From Viscum album (lineage: Eukaryota; Streptophyta; Magnoliopsida; Santalales; Viscaceae): DNA of 64,000 nucleotides. The translations under genes were made by a program, and so were the position numbers. Below, piece after piece: positions 38,189 through 48,387 of the stretch (the stretch's first letter is position 1; every line of letters starts with the position of its first letter). Below the pieces are notes generated by a model that did no database searches, was not told where the DNA came from, and saw nothing but the letters and a program-made list of their open reading frames with translations. The stretch covers positions 1,054,001 to 1,118,000 of the forward strand of contig CAUJRU010000137.1 in the NCBI GenBank assembly GCA_963277665.1, given 5' to 3'.

Positions 38189-38302
38189 GGACAACCTGCA
38201 GGACAGGCGACAACCCATCACATCGGACAAGGCCGTGGGAATTGAACCCACAACCGAAGTGTGACTGGCCTTTATCGCCTACCACTGGCCTACATGAAGT
38301 CT
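38189..38302 (-). ncRNA. Antisense tRNA-like Pol III unit, A copy 3
   Basis: 114 bp, with TTTTT after the minus-strand 3' end. The B box is GGTTCAATTCC, an allowed variant. The 5' end is eroded (AGACTTCATG), so the terminal stem is weaker than in copies 1 and 2. Confidence 0.5.
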
Positions 38303-38940
38303 TTGTTTAGTAGGAACTAGTTTTATTATATTAAGCAGTATTATATAAGAAGTATAAGTCCATTTTAGGTACCATATATTATTAATCTCACTATAGATGA
38401 ACTTATGTATTTTTTGATAACTTTTCTAACCTTTTGTTTGAGACAGATGGAATGACCCATCATTCTATCACATGATCTGCTATCACATCACGAATGAAAA
38501 ATTCAACTTTATTTATTTAAGAGCTGAAGTGGAAATTGTCCAAAGAACGACCAACGATGAGACTATACTGAAATCACAAAAGTATTTCTTCTAATTCCAA
38601 TTTCATTAACTTTAGGGAAACGATCTTGAAAACCAAAAATGTTGTCCTAGTGCTCTTATATCTGATGAATCAGATGGTACCTTAGATCATCACAAATTTA
38701 TGGCTTTGTGATTGCTGGATTTTCCATATCCATGTTCTCTACCACTCTCCATCAGAACATGATGGTTAGATTTCTCTTCTATATCCATATTTTCACCTTA
38801 TGTGGAAACCCAGTTATTAGTTTATTTGTGTAACCGTTACGTTTCATACTTTTGTTTTTAAATATTGGGTTTGGTATTCCATTTTACGATGTGGGTTTCT
38901 ATCAAAGAAACTTTCGAATAGTAAACCATTTATAACCTCG

Positions 38941-38980
38941 ATGAATTTCGAGGGCGAAATTCATTTTAAGGGGGGTAGAA
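38941..38980 (+). other. Inverted repeat and polypurine tract, A copy 3
   Basis: ATGAATTTCG (38941-38950) and CGAAATTCAT (38955-38964) form a perfect 10-bp stem with loop AGGG. TTAAGGGGGGTAGAA then abuts LTR A4. Similar TTCGAGGACGAA words are common just before the purine tract of plant gypsy elements. Confidence 0.7.
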
Positions 38981-40815
38981 TGTAACACCCCGAGATTTTA
39001 TGAAAAATATTATTTTCATTAATGTCTTGTGTTGAACACTACACCAAAAGGAGCTTGAACAACACACATCCTTGACTTTCCTTGCATTACACGCAATCAC
39101 GACCTTCCTCGATAGCGTGTGTAGTACGCAATACCGAGTTTCACTAAACAACGATATGCTATTAAAATATTATTAAAACTAGCCGTTATGAATATTAATA
39201 ACCACTTTTTGAAATTTTGTAAATTTTTTTTTCAAAATGGACTTGATTTTTGGATTCGGAATATCAAAATTATATTAGGGTGAAATTTTGGTACCTTTCG
39301 GATAACTTTCATATTCTGATGAATAGTGAAAATTACTAAATTTTAATTAAAAACAACTTTTTTTAATAGAAATAATTAATGGTGATAAATTATTAATTTG
39401 AGTGGTTTTAAAGTATATTTAGAATATATTTTTACAATTTAATACAATGTTGGTCATTGGATGTAATTTCACATTTAAACCAGACATAAACAAGTGTCAA
39501 TCTTTTGATAGTTATTATCTCTTAAAAACACGCTATTTGTTTTGACGACGGAAATTAATTTTTAAATTAATTAATGTAACTGATATGTTTTGAATTTGGT
39601 AAAATAGACGTCATTTTTTAATTCATAATATAAAATATAGCTTAGGCCTAATTTTTTGTATTTTTCTGGAAACGTTCATTTTTTAATGAATAGTGAAACC
39701 ACTAAGTGGTAGTTAAAAAAACTGAATTTTTCATAAAACTTAATTTTACCGCTTCTATGAGTGGAATATCGAAAATACGAGAGACACGGTTAATATCAAG
39801 GACTAAAATGTGGTTCAATGAGATGAAAATAATTTTTGGTGAATAGTAACTTTTGACTTTTTTTACCACGGTTAAAAGTAAATAGGGTAATTAAGGGTCC
39901 AATTTTTATTATTATTACCCTAACAAATGTCCTAATTCTATTTGATAAGTGTAATTAGACCAAAAAAAACCTTAGGAATAAAATATGACCATTTAAGCCC
40001 ACTTGGATTAGATTAGGACATTTATTATTAATTTATTTAAAGAAGGGTTAAAATAGTTAAAATCATAGTTTAATAAGTAAATCATTTTTAATATATGGTT
40101 ATACATAAGATAAATTCGAATATAAATATTAATTAGAAAGATAAAAAGATTTACTACATAATGATATTTTATTTGTAATTTTTAGACATTAAATAATTTA
40201 ATTTATTTGTGACACAACAATGATGCAGTAATTATCTTATTAATGAAATATTGATATAATTGATGTTATAAATACCCAAATAAATGTAATTTGAGACTTT
40301 TTATAAATTCCACTAATTTTATAGGTTAATATGACATGTTATTATTGATTTTATTAAATTTTTTCGAACTAATAATTCTGTTATGATTTTTACAAAAATC
40401 AATTACCAAATAGTGTCAAAATTTACATAAAATAGTTTTTAAAACAATTATTATATTATTAATTGTTATTTTATTCCTAAAAATCTAAGGTTTGGAAAAA
40501 TGACTTAGATAAGGTTATATATATTAATAATAAACAACTTGGGGTTCGTTTGGCTTGATATAGTAAGTTTATTAACCTTATATTATAAGAACACAAGAAG
40601 ACACAGTAAAAGTAAAATTATTTAACTTAATGTTAAATCTTAATGATAATGTTAAAATAGGAACCTAAACTTATCTAAATTATATTGGATGAGATTATTT
40701 CTACCCCTCCCCACCTTAGCTTCTAAATAAATCAATTTGGAGCTATTTAAAACCGAATTTGGCTTTATATTAAAATAATATTTTTAGTTATTCCAAAGGT
40801 GCCCCTCTCCTCCCT

Positions 40816-40822
40816 TATAAAA
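40816..40822 (+). promoter_or_regulatory. TATA box, LTR A4
   Basis: TATAAAA followed by GGGCAC. A transcript from here would read out of A into B sequence. Confidence 0.72.
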
Positions 40823-40991
40823 GGGCACTTCCTCCCTCTCATGCTCACACCAATTTGAGCATTAAAGCTCGGCCAAACCCTTAAAATATCTCCTCTACAC
40901 TTCCCTAGAATCATCCTAGAGGTTCTGGTCTTCTTCAAAGACCAACCCTAGTGCCCTAAGAGGAGGTTAAGAAGAGGCGCGTCAAAAAGAG

Positions 40992-42783
40992 GTAATATCC
41001 ATTACCGATCCTTTCCAAATTCTTTCTTCTTCAAATTCATCTTCTTTAGTTGTTTAATTATGAAGTAATAACATCAGTATAACTCATATACTGATATGTT
41101 ATTATAAGTATGAAACAACTCTATTTCAACATCTATCCATCCTACGGAAAACGAAATCACCGCGCGTGCGTACGTACAGAATACCATCTCCACACCGTGG
41201 TGTAATCTATTTTCCACCACCACCTTACTTGGATGGGTGTAATGGTGTAAATAATTACTATATATGATTATTATAAAGTGATATTGATTCTGAAATAGTA
41301 TACATACACTCCAACACAATTCCACGATCATGGGAACTATATCATCGCTCGTGCGTACGTACGGAATACCGTCTCCACGATGTGATGTGATTCGTTCTAC
41401 ATGATCTTCATTGCATAATGATTATATAAATGAATTGAATGAATAAATATGATATATAGTACATTAATACCATTCTGGAAATGATGTATCTATAACCTAA
41501 AGAGAAGAATAAGAACTTATTCAACAAAACACACATAAGAACAAAAAGTTACAAACACCCGAATAACAAGTAGCAATGAAATATTACTACTAAGAAGCAA
41601 AGAATATGACTATATATGATATCATAACAATAATTATGATTCTTTAAAAAGTCAATAACATTATTTAAATCATTATACAGGAGTTTCGGACACTTACGAG
41701 GCAAATTGGACCTAAGGTAAGGAAAATATCACAATCTCATTTTTATCCGAGATTGTTTATACTTCGGTATTTACTGGGGTGTATTTTATCATCCACATCC
41801 ATGTTTCCTCAATATGTAATATTATTTCCATACACCTACAATTGTTTAAATCCTAATTTACCCTTCGGTGATTTTTTAGTAAAATATATGGAAGGAATCT
41901 TTTATCGTTTTTCGTACGAGGTACTTTTTGACTTTTCTGACAAAAGTACAAAGAATTTTTTTTAACTTATACGGCATGAATGGATTTTTAAAACATTATT
42001 TCCAAGAATCTTCTTTTACAAGTTTTCAAGTTTATTTTTAATCGACTTCTTTTAGTTTATAATTGTACGACATGTTAAGAAAGGAAAAGTGTTTTTGAAG
42101 GTGAAAAGATATTTTCCTCAAGAATGGAGTTCAAGTGTTTTATCAAAATTATTTTCCATCTAAGATAATAAAGGGTTCTGTTTCTATCAATATTATTACA
42201 TTGATTTGAATATGTTGTGATGGAATTATATTTTTATGAATTCCTTTAACTTATATGATTTGTTTTTTGATGTGACGATGTTTAAAATTCCCATTTTTAT
42301 TACATGGGTTATGCTATGATGTGTGGTTTCTGATTTTGTGGCACACATAAGAATGGTATCATTATGAAATGGGTGGGACCTATGTCTCCCTCCAATTCAT
42401 TGGGTAAAGATTTTATATCTCATGAGATATACATCGCTGGAATGGTTGGTTATACCGGTTCAGTGAAATAGGACTGAAACGAGGAGTGAACTCGGTTCAG
42501 AAAGGGACTTTGTCCACTAAGATAGTCTTGGCAATGAGTCTTGACTAATAAGAAATTATTCTCTATGATTATGTGTGTATTACACAAAGTTTCATGTTTT
42601 AAGTTATGATTATTGGGATTACATTTCACTACTATGATTTATCCCATGTTATGAAATTATGATCTCTTTTGCAGGTTAAGATTTCCAAAAGATATGTTCT
42701 TATGAATATGACATGATTGATATTTCTTTTGTTTACCCTTACTGAGCATTTGAGCTCACCATTTTATGTTTTCTTTTCCCCAG
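40992..42783 (+). other. Predicted two-intron leader, LTR A4
   Basis: Intron 1 40992-41680 (689 bp), micro-exon 41681-41716 (36 nt), intron 2 41717-42783 (1067 bp). Splice dinucleotides are intact although no gag follows this LTR. Confidence 0.55.
41165..41392 (+). other. Twin palindrome-hairpin modules, LTR A4
   Basis: Starts at 41165 and 41350. The first has ACAG/CCAT in place of ACGG/CCGT, two CpG losses; the second is perfect. Confidence 0.62.
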
Positions 42784-42826
42784 GACAAAAATAAAGGATT
42801 TAGGTTTTAAAAAAAAGAAGATCTTT

Positions 42827-42892
42827 ATGGGAGATGTTGAAGATCTTTCACCACGATTAGAAGATTATATTCTGAGTTTCCAAAGACACTAA
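42827..42892 (+). other. 21-codon upstream ORF, LTR A4
   Basis: Same frame and length as in the other A LTRs. Confidence 0.28.
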
Positions 42893-42987
42893 ACTATTAC
42901 AGTCCTTGTGTGTGTATTTTTGTTATGTACTAAGTATTCCACAAAAGTAATGTAATTTCCCTGTATGTAAAGCTTCGGGTCTCAACA

Positions 42988-42992
42988 TTGAA
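42988..42992. repeat. Target-site duplication of array A, right
   Basis: TTGAA, one mismatch from TAGAA at 18693-18697. Confidence 0.75.
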
Positions 42993-43056
42993 ACTGAATA
43001 TGAATTTATTATAAAATAATATTTTTAGCTTTTCTAAAGGTACCCCTCACCCCTCT

Positions 43057-43063
43057 TATAAAA
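43057..43063 (+). promoter_or_regulatory. TATA box, B 5' LTR
   Basis: TATAAAA followed by GGGCACT, only 64 bp downstream of the array A insertion point. B's own upstream U3 is now 24 kb away. Confidence 0.72.
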
Positions 43064-43234
43064 GGGCACTCCCCCTTCTCACTAATTCACACATTCAAAG
43101 CCTTTTGGTTCGGCCAAAACCTACCCAAATACTCTCTCAACTTCCCTCACTACAACCTAGAGGCCTTATTTTGATCATAAAGCCTTCCTAAGGAGCTCTT
43201 TTGATCAAATCAAAATGAAGAACCCGAAGAAGAG

Positions 43235-45603
43235 GTAATGTTTTCACCACCCTCTTTCAAGTTCCTTTCTTCTTCAACTTCTTATTTATTTGTTATTTCT
43301 ATTCTAAAATAAAAACTCCAATATATTCTATATACTGTGATGTTATTATAAATATGGTACAACCATATTCAGTATTCTATCTATCCTTTGAATGGCATGT
43401 CACCATACGTGCATACGTACAGCTTATCGTCTCCACATCGTGGTGTAATTGTCATTCAATAAATTATTATTTGGATGGGTATAATAATGATGTGTAATTC
43501 ATGTAAATAATAAATATAACATGATAATTATTCTGTCTATATTATATACCATCCAATTATATATTATTTTAACATCAAAAGAATGATATTGTTGCTTCTG
43601 CGTACGTACGGACTACCATCTCCACGAACGCGATGAGATTCATTCTCCATCGTATCCATTCAAGTATAATTCTCATTTTATGATTAAAAATATTGTTTAA
43701 GGACTTGATATAATTCTGGATATGAATAAGATACAACCTATCCATAACAAACACGACTTACGTAACAAAGAATATAAGGGAAAATGAGTAAGTTAACACC
43801 TGAAATGGCGATAATACTAAGATATTATTAACAAATCAATGTTAAAAGATCATATATGATATCATATTAATGTAAATGATTCTTTTATAATTCAATAACA
43901 ATTATTTAACCATTATAAAAGAGGTTAACCTACCCTCGACCAAGGAAAAAGTACAAAGTAAGGGGTTTCTTATCTCACTCTTAATTTCGTGAGAATTCCA
44001 TTGTTCACCACTTATTTATTGCATGTGGTGTATGTGTATTTCCCATGATTGTATTAATTGTGTAATATAATTTAATTTATGGGTATTTAAATCATCATTG
44101 TATGATCCTTCTTTCATGTTTTTATGTTTCTTAAGTTACCTAATCGATAAGGGAATTTGAAATTTCAATTTTCACTCATTCGGCTTTAGGCATACTTCAT
44201 TGATTATTTTACTCTAAGATTATGTTTGGAATCAATATTCATTTTATTATGTCATAATTTACACTCCCCTTTATGTGGATATAATTTTTATACACATAAT
44301 CACTCCATTTATAAATTCTCAAGTCACCGATATGATCTTGATAAGAGTAATTTTAACTCAATCTCCATTTGTTGAGTTAAATATCGAATTCATTGGTGTT
44401 GTTTTTACAAGAATATGTGTGAATGTAATCTGATTGATTTACACTAAATATACAATCATATTGAGTGTATTTATATTTTTCACACATAATTATGTCGTTG
44501 ATTTATCCTTAACCTAAGGATATGGTCTTTATAAGAGAATTCATCTCAATTTACATTCCATTGAGACTTTTTTGTTGTTATACACCAAATCACTTTTATA
44601 TGGTGTATATAATGTAATTTGACATAGTATATCATGAATCCCTTTATTCTCATGATATTATAAAGTTTTTATTACCTCAATTATTTGTATTCAAGTGTCT
44701 CTATTTTGGTTAGAAACTCTAACTAAAATATATTTTTAAGTGTTTTAAAGATTTATTCTTCTAAATATTTATCATTAATGTCCATGTTTTAAAAATGGTT
44801 TTAGGAATTTATTTATATGGACATTAAAGTTTTAAAATTAAAATTACTTCTAAAAGTTTCAAAGTGGTATGGGACACTTTGATTCAAAAATATATTTTTA
44901 AATGGATTCTTGACACATAGTGTGACTTTTAAATGATTTCAAGAAAATGGGGGATATTTCTCTCTAATAGTTTTGACGATTATTTTCATCTATGTCAATA
45001 TCCTTCATTATTCTTGATTGAGATTAATCTAATACAATACAATCTTCTATATTATATCGAATGAGTTATGTTTGACTATGGATGTGCTATTTTTATACCA
45101 TCCATGGGTTGTCGATTAAGTATTGACATTTCGTATGCTAGTTTAATACGAATGTTTATGTCATATTTCAAGATTTTCATATGAGGAATGCATTGGACTT
45201 AGTAAGTGATGGGTGGAGCCCGCTATAGGTCCTCGATGCATCGGTAGGTCTCATGAGACAAACTAGTGTCTTGGAACGAGGCCTTGACAAAATCATATTT
45301 GTAGTCTTGGCATGAGGCCTTGGCTACGTGGTTATGATAGTCTGGAATTATACATTCTGTCATTATGAAAGTGGGTATTAATATTTTCATGCGATTATTC
45401 GACTAGTAGAATATCCATGTGAATAAGTAAATGGAATTATTTTATTTTATCCTTGCCATATTATGAAGAAGTTCAAGTTTTAAAGGGTTTTTTTTAGTTA
45501 TACATTGCCTTAAATGTTTATGTTTATTTATGAAAGTTTCCGCTATATTGTTATCCTTACTAAGCATCTGAGCTCGCCCCTTTCAATGTTTTATTTTTCT
45601 CAG
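43235..45603 (+). other. Predicted two-intron leader, B 5' LTR
   Basis: Intron 1 43235-43921 (687 bp; AGAG|GTAATG, acceptor ATAAAAG). Micro-exon 43922-43957. Intron 2 43958-45603 (1646 bp; AAA|GTAAGG to TTTTTCTCAG). Intron 2 is about 580 bp longer than in A and C. CCTTACTAAGC upstream of the acceptor may hold the branch point. Confidence 0.52.
43408..43636 (+). other. Twin palindrome-hairpin modules, B 5' LTR
   Basis: Starts at 43408 and 43597 (spacing 189). The first has decayed to CGTGCATACGTACAGC. The second keeps TGCGTACGTACGGACTA, but its stem is weakened by a CpG loss (CCAT). Confidence 0.58.
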
Positions 45604-45835
45604 GATGTGAAGAAGTATTTTATGAATGACTTGCATGGATAGTATGAGGGGATATGAAGACAATATGTTGTTTTAGTTTTTAACTAATTGATGTAATGTA
45701 AACTTTATGAATATATCTAGTGTTTCCAAGGCTACTAAACTAATCGGTCTTTCGAGACTTGATCTTTCTTGTGATCATGCCAATGTTATGTAATAATGCA
45801 CCGACTCTGGGTATCTAGGGTCGGGGTGTTACAGT

Positions 45836-45847
45836 TGGTATCAGAGG
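45836..45847 (+). other. Primer binding site, element B
   Basis: TGGTATCAGAGG, two bases after the 5' LTR end. Confidence 0.85.
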
Positions 45848-45959
45848 AAGTTTAGTACAAACCTTGGAAGCTAGATTAAAATAAACTCTGATTAGAGCAC
45901 GTAGAACTAAGATGAAGTTTGAGGATTAGTATATAAGAACTTCCTAGAATTTTGGTATT

Positions 45960-46140
45960 GTAGAGATTTTGTGAGTTTTCAGAGCAATACATCCCTGTTT
46001 GGATACGAATAGGTAGAGGCGGCTCTGGCACAGATGTACCTAGGGGTAAAACCCGAAAACACCGCTTTGAGCTAGACTCGAATGGGAACTGGTGCACGAC
46101 AACGGGCCTTGCTGCACTCTTGGTTACGACACTCCTGGGG
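45960..46140 (+). other. Leader block shared by B and C
   Basis: A conserved stretch between primer site and gag, with GGCTCTGGCACA and GGGCCTTGCTGCACTCTTGG words matched at 58210-58325. Read forward it encodes RIGRGGSGTDVPRGK in B but carries a stop in C. The reverse strand is open in both. Frames are not conserved well enough to call a gene; it may be a remnant of the gag N-terminus or an RNA signal. Confidence 0.4.
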
Positions 46141-46320
46141 GATATGCTTAGGTTAATTTACATTTATTTACAAACCGATTTGAAGTATTATATATATAAG
46201 ATGAGATTAAATGACCTTAGCTAATCCTAATGTGTTTCAAATTGAGAATATGGTGACATGTTAATCTCTAAATGATTTTATGACTACTGTTACTCACACA
46301 ATGCTTTCTGGTTTTCGTCA

Positions 46321-46791
46321 ATGACTGGATTCCAAGGAAGTCATAGTGACTTTGAGAATGATGTACAAGGTGGGAACGGTGGTGGAAATGAGCAACAAAA
46401 TGGAATGTTAATAGGCATAAAAGATATTTTCTTTATGCCAAATCAATTTTCCACAAATATGATCAACAATATATATATTAACCAATTCCCGGACTCAACA
46501 AAGAAGAGAAAGGTGATGAATGATAAGAGCTCCAGCAGTGGAGACCATGGAGAAAGGAATCCTCAATTTCCATCATGTAGGAAATGTGGAAGGAGACACC
46601 CAGGAAAGTTTCTGAATGGGACAAAGAAATGCTTTACGTGTGGGAAGGAAGGACATAAAGTGATGAATTGCCAAAGAAAAATGAAGAGTACTATGGAAGA
46701 AGATAAAAATGGTCCCAAGAATCCATTTACAGTCATTTTCTGTAAATGTAGGGGACCTGGACATTACCCTAGTGAATGCCCTATTCTATAG
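46321..46791 (+). CDS. Knuckle-only Gag remnant, 156 residues
   Basis: An open frame lacking the capsid-type domain. The first 90 residues are low-complexity and polar (glycine- and asparagine-rich, then a KKRK basic patch). After that come three knuckles like those of A: the first has CRKCGRRHPGK with its last cysteine replaced by phenylalanine, the second is complete (CFTCGKEGHKVMNC), and the third has its first two residues effectively exchanged (FCKCRGPGHYPSEC). It could be a surviving nucleic-acid-binding peptide or the residue of a deleted gag. The start is the first ATG in frame and its use is uncertain. Confidence 0.6.
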   Translation: MTGFQGSHSDFENDVQGGNGGGNEQQNGMLIGIKDIFFMPNQFSTNMINNIYINQFPDSTKKRKVMNDKSSSSGDHGERNPQFPSCRKCGRRHPGKFLNGTKKCFTCGKEGHKVMNCQRKMKSTMEEDKNGPKNPFTVIFCKCRGPGHYPSECPIL

Positions 46792-47149
46792 GATATTTTC
46801 GTGGTCAAAGAAGAAGCTATGTGGAAATAAATGGTTGGAGAAATGTTTAAAAAGTATTAGTTATCCTTGTTGATGGGTTTACTTTGGAATAATTTTCTCT
46901 TGTATTTATAACCCTGAAGTTTTCCATGTGAGAATGATATTTGAGGAATAATTATCTTTTCTCTTGTGGATATAGTTATAAATAACCATTTAGTTTTATA
47001 TGATCATTGGGTTTGAGGCAATTATAAGTTATTATAATTTGGGATGAAAATGAAAGGTATGAGATAACATTTGTGGTTAAATTATGTAATGGTTATTTTG
47101 AGGAATTTATCTCATTTTGGTAATGTTATAAAATATAGTTTTTGAAAAA

Positions 47150-47263
47150 GGAAAACACGCAGACCGTGTGACAACCCGTCACGTCAAACAAAGCTGTGGG
47201 AATCGAACCCACAACCAAAGTGATATTGGGATTTATCGCCTACCACTGGACTACGTGAAGTCC
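47150..47263 (-). ncRNA. Antisense tRNA-like Pol III unit, element B
   Basis: 114 bp. On the minus strand: A box TAGTCCAGTGGTAGG, B box GGTTCGATTCC (47199-47209), T-arm GTGGG/CCCAC, TTTTT after the 3' end. In the terminal stem CACG pairs with CGTG where A has CCTG with CAGG: two base pairs changed on both sides. This is the strongest sign of selection on RNA structure. Confidence 0.55.
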
Positions 47264-48371
47264 CTGGTTAGTGTGATTATTATTTTTAGTTAAATGATTT
47301 TACTGATCAATAATAATTTGATTTGGGATCCTATGTCTTATCAAATGAATACCCTTAGTATAGGAAAATGATTTGGTGATTAAGTGATAAATGTTATTTT
47401 GGAAGCTGTTCTCTTTGTTGTGAACACTATATGCCCAAGGAAAATAGAATAGTATGGGATTTCATTTGAGGAGTAATGGTAGATTTTTATCTATGTTTTT
47501 ATTGTGGATTTATAGTGATTTGGGTTATTTATGGAAATGATTAGGTTAATTACTTTTAAGTATGTGACCTTAAGAGTAATTAATGTCATTTGGAGATATA
47601 ATTTAACGTGGAAGACTACATTCTTATATGTTTTGGGTTTCAATATTAGTTTGGATTATATTGAAGGATTTTAAGGACAATTGATTATTGAATGGTATTT
47701 ATTTAACTTTGGGGTATTGATGGTTTAATTTTAGAAATTAAGATTAGTTTTTTTTCTCTAAGGGAATATCCATCTGGGGGATCATCAGATATTATACTAA
47801 CCATTTTGGTTTTGATTAATCTCTAAAGACAAGGTAAATATATAGTTTATCCTGCGTGGATCATGTATTTCTATAGAAGTTTATTCTAGCTCTTCCATTG
47901 TGACCAAGTCTTCTTGAATACTCATTGTTCAAAAAAAAATGATTTAGTGGTAAAAATTTATTAAAGAATGAAACTATACTTAAAAAGTAAGTATATCTCT
48001 TTATGTTCTTAGTAAATATCATAAATTAATTCCTCATCCTTATGTAATGTAACTTAAAACAAAAAATGTTGTCCGTTTACTTTTCCTACTGGGAGACTAA
48101 TGACCATTTGTCCCAACACAAGTTTGTGATTTTCTTATTGTTAACTTTCACCTGATCATGTTTCCTATCCCTCTTCATTAGAACTTAACACTTAGTTTAT
48201 CGTCCATATCCATGTTTTCCTACATGGAATCCTAGTATGGGTTATCTTGGGTGACCTTTATACCTCTCTTTCTTTCTTTTAAAGTGATAGTTTTATTGAC
48301 TCTTTTTCCGATGTGGGACTTTCCATTATATTCTCAAGCCCAATTTTAAAAAATTACGAGGACACAATTTA

Positions 48372-48387
48372 TTTAATTAGGGGAGAA
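48372..48387 (+). other. Polypurine tract, element B
   Basis: TTAGGGGAGAA directly before the 3' LTR, preceded by TTACGAGGACACAATTT, a version of the motif found before the tract in A. Confidence 0.75.

Larger units (their letters stand above)
36227..38980 (+). mobile_element. Internal region A copy 3
   Basis: 2754 bp: 260-nt leader, open gag (36487-37602), and a non-coding tail with the antisense tRNA-like unit and purine tract. Its primer site carries a substitution. Confidence 0.87.
18698..42987 (+). mobile_element. Tandem LTR-sharing retrotransposon array A
   Basis: The order is LTR-internal-LTR-internal-LTR-internal-LTR, 24,290 bp, with periods of 6761, 6762 and 6760 bp. LTR starts are at 18698, 25459, 32221 and 38981. 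Each internal region has its own primer site, gag, antisense tRNA-like unit and purine tract. A single 5-bp target duplication brackets the block, so it descends from one insertion later multiplied, most simply by unequal exchange between LTRs. Units carry private mutations (stops in copy 1, knuckle changes in 2 and 3), which argues against an assembly artefact and against very recent duplication. Confidence 0.88.
38981..42987 (+). repeat. LTR A4, terminal 3' LTR of the array
   Basis: 4007 bp, ending GGTCTCAACA against TCTACA in the other copies. It is followed not by a primer site but by TTGAA and the rest of the B LTR, so it is the 3' limit of the array. Confidence 0.9.
42993..45833 (+). 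repeat. 5' LTR of B, part right of insertion
   Basis: 2841 bp matching about 50063-52900. With 17026-18697 it totals 4513 bp, equal to the 3' LTR. It contains the TATA box, spliced leader and LTR end GGGGTGTTACA, the inverse of the LTR start TGTAACACCCC. Confidence 0.87.
45834..48387 (+). mobile_element. Internal region of element B
   Basis: 2554 bp: 487-nt leader, short knuckle-only ORF (46321-46791), then about 1.6 kb with no gene but with the antisense tRNA-like unit at 47150-47263 and a purine tract. The leader stretch at about 45960-46140 is shared with element C (58140-58330) and absent from A. No pol is present. Confidence 0.82.

Noticed and set aside
18698..42987. Three separate A insertions side by side
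   Set aside because: No target duplication separates the units; neighbouring units share single LTRs and only the outer edges carry a duplication.
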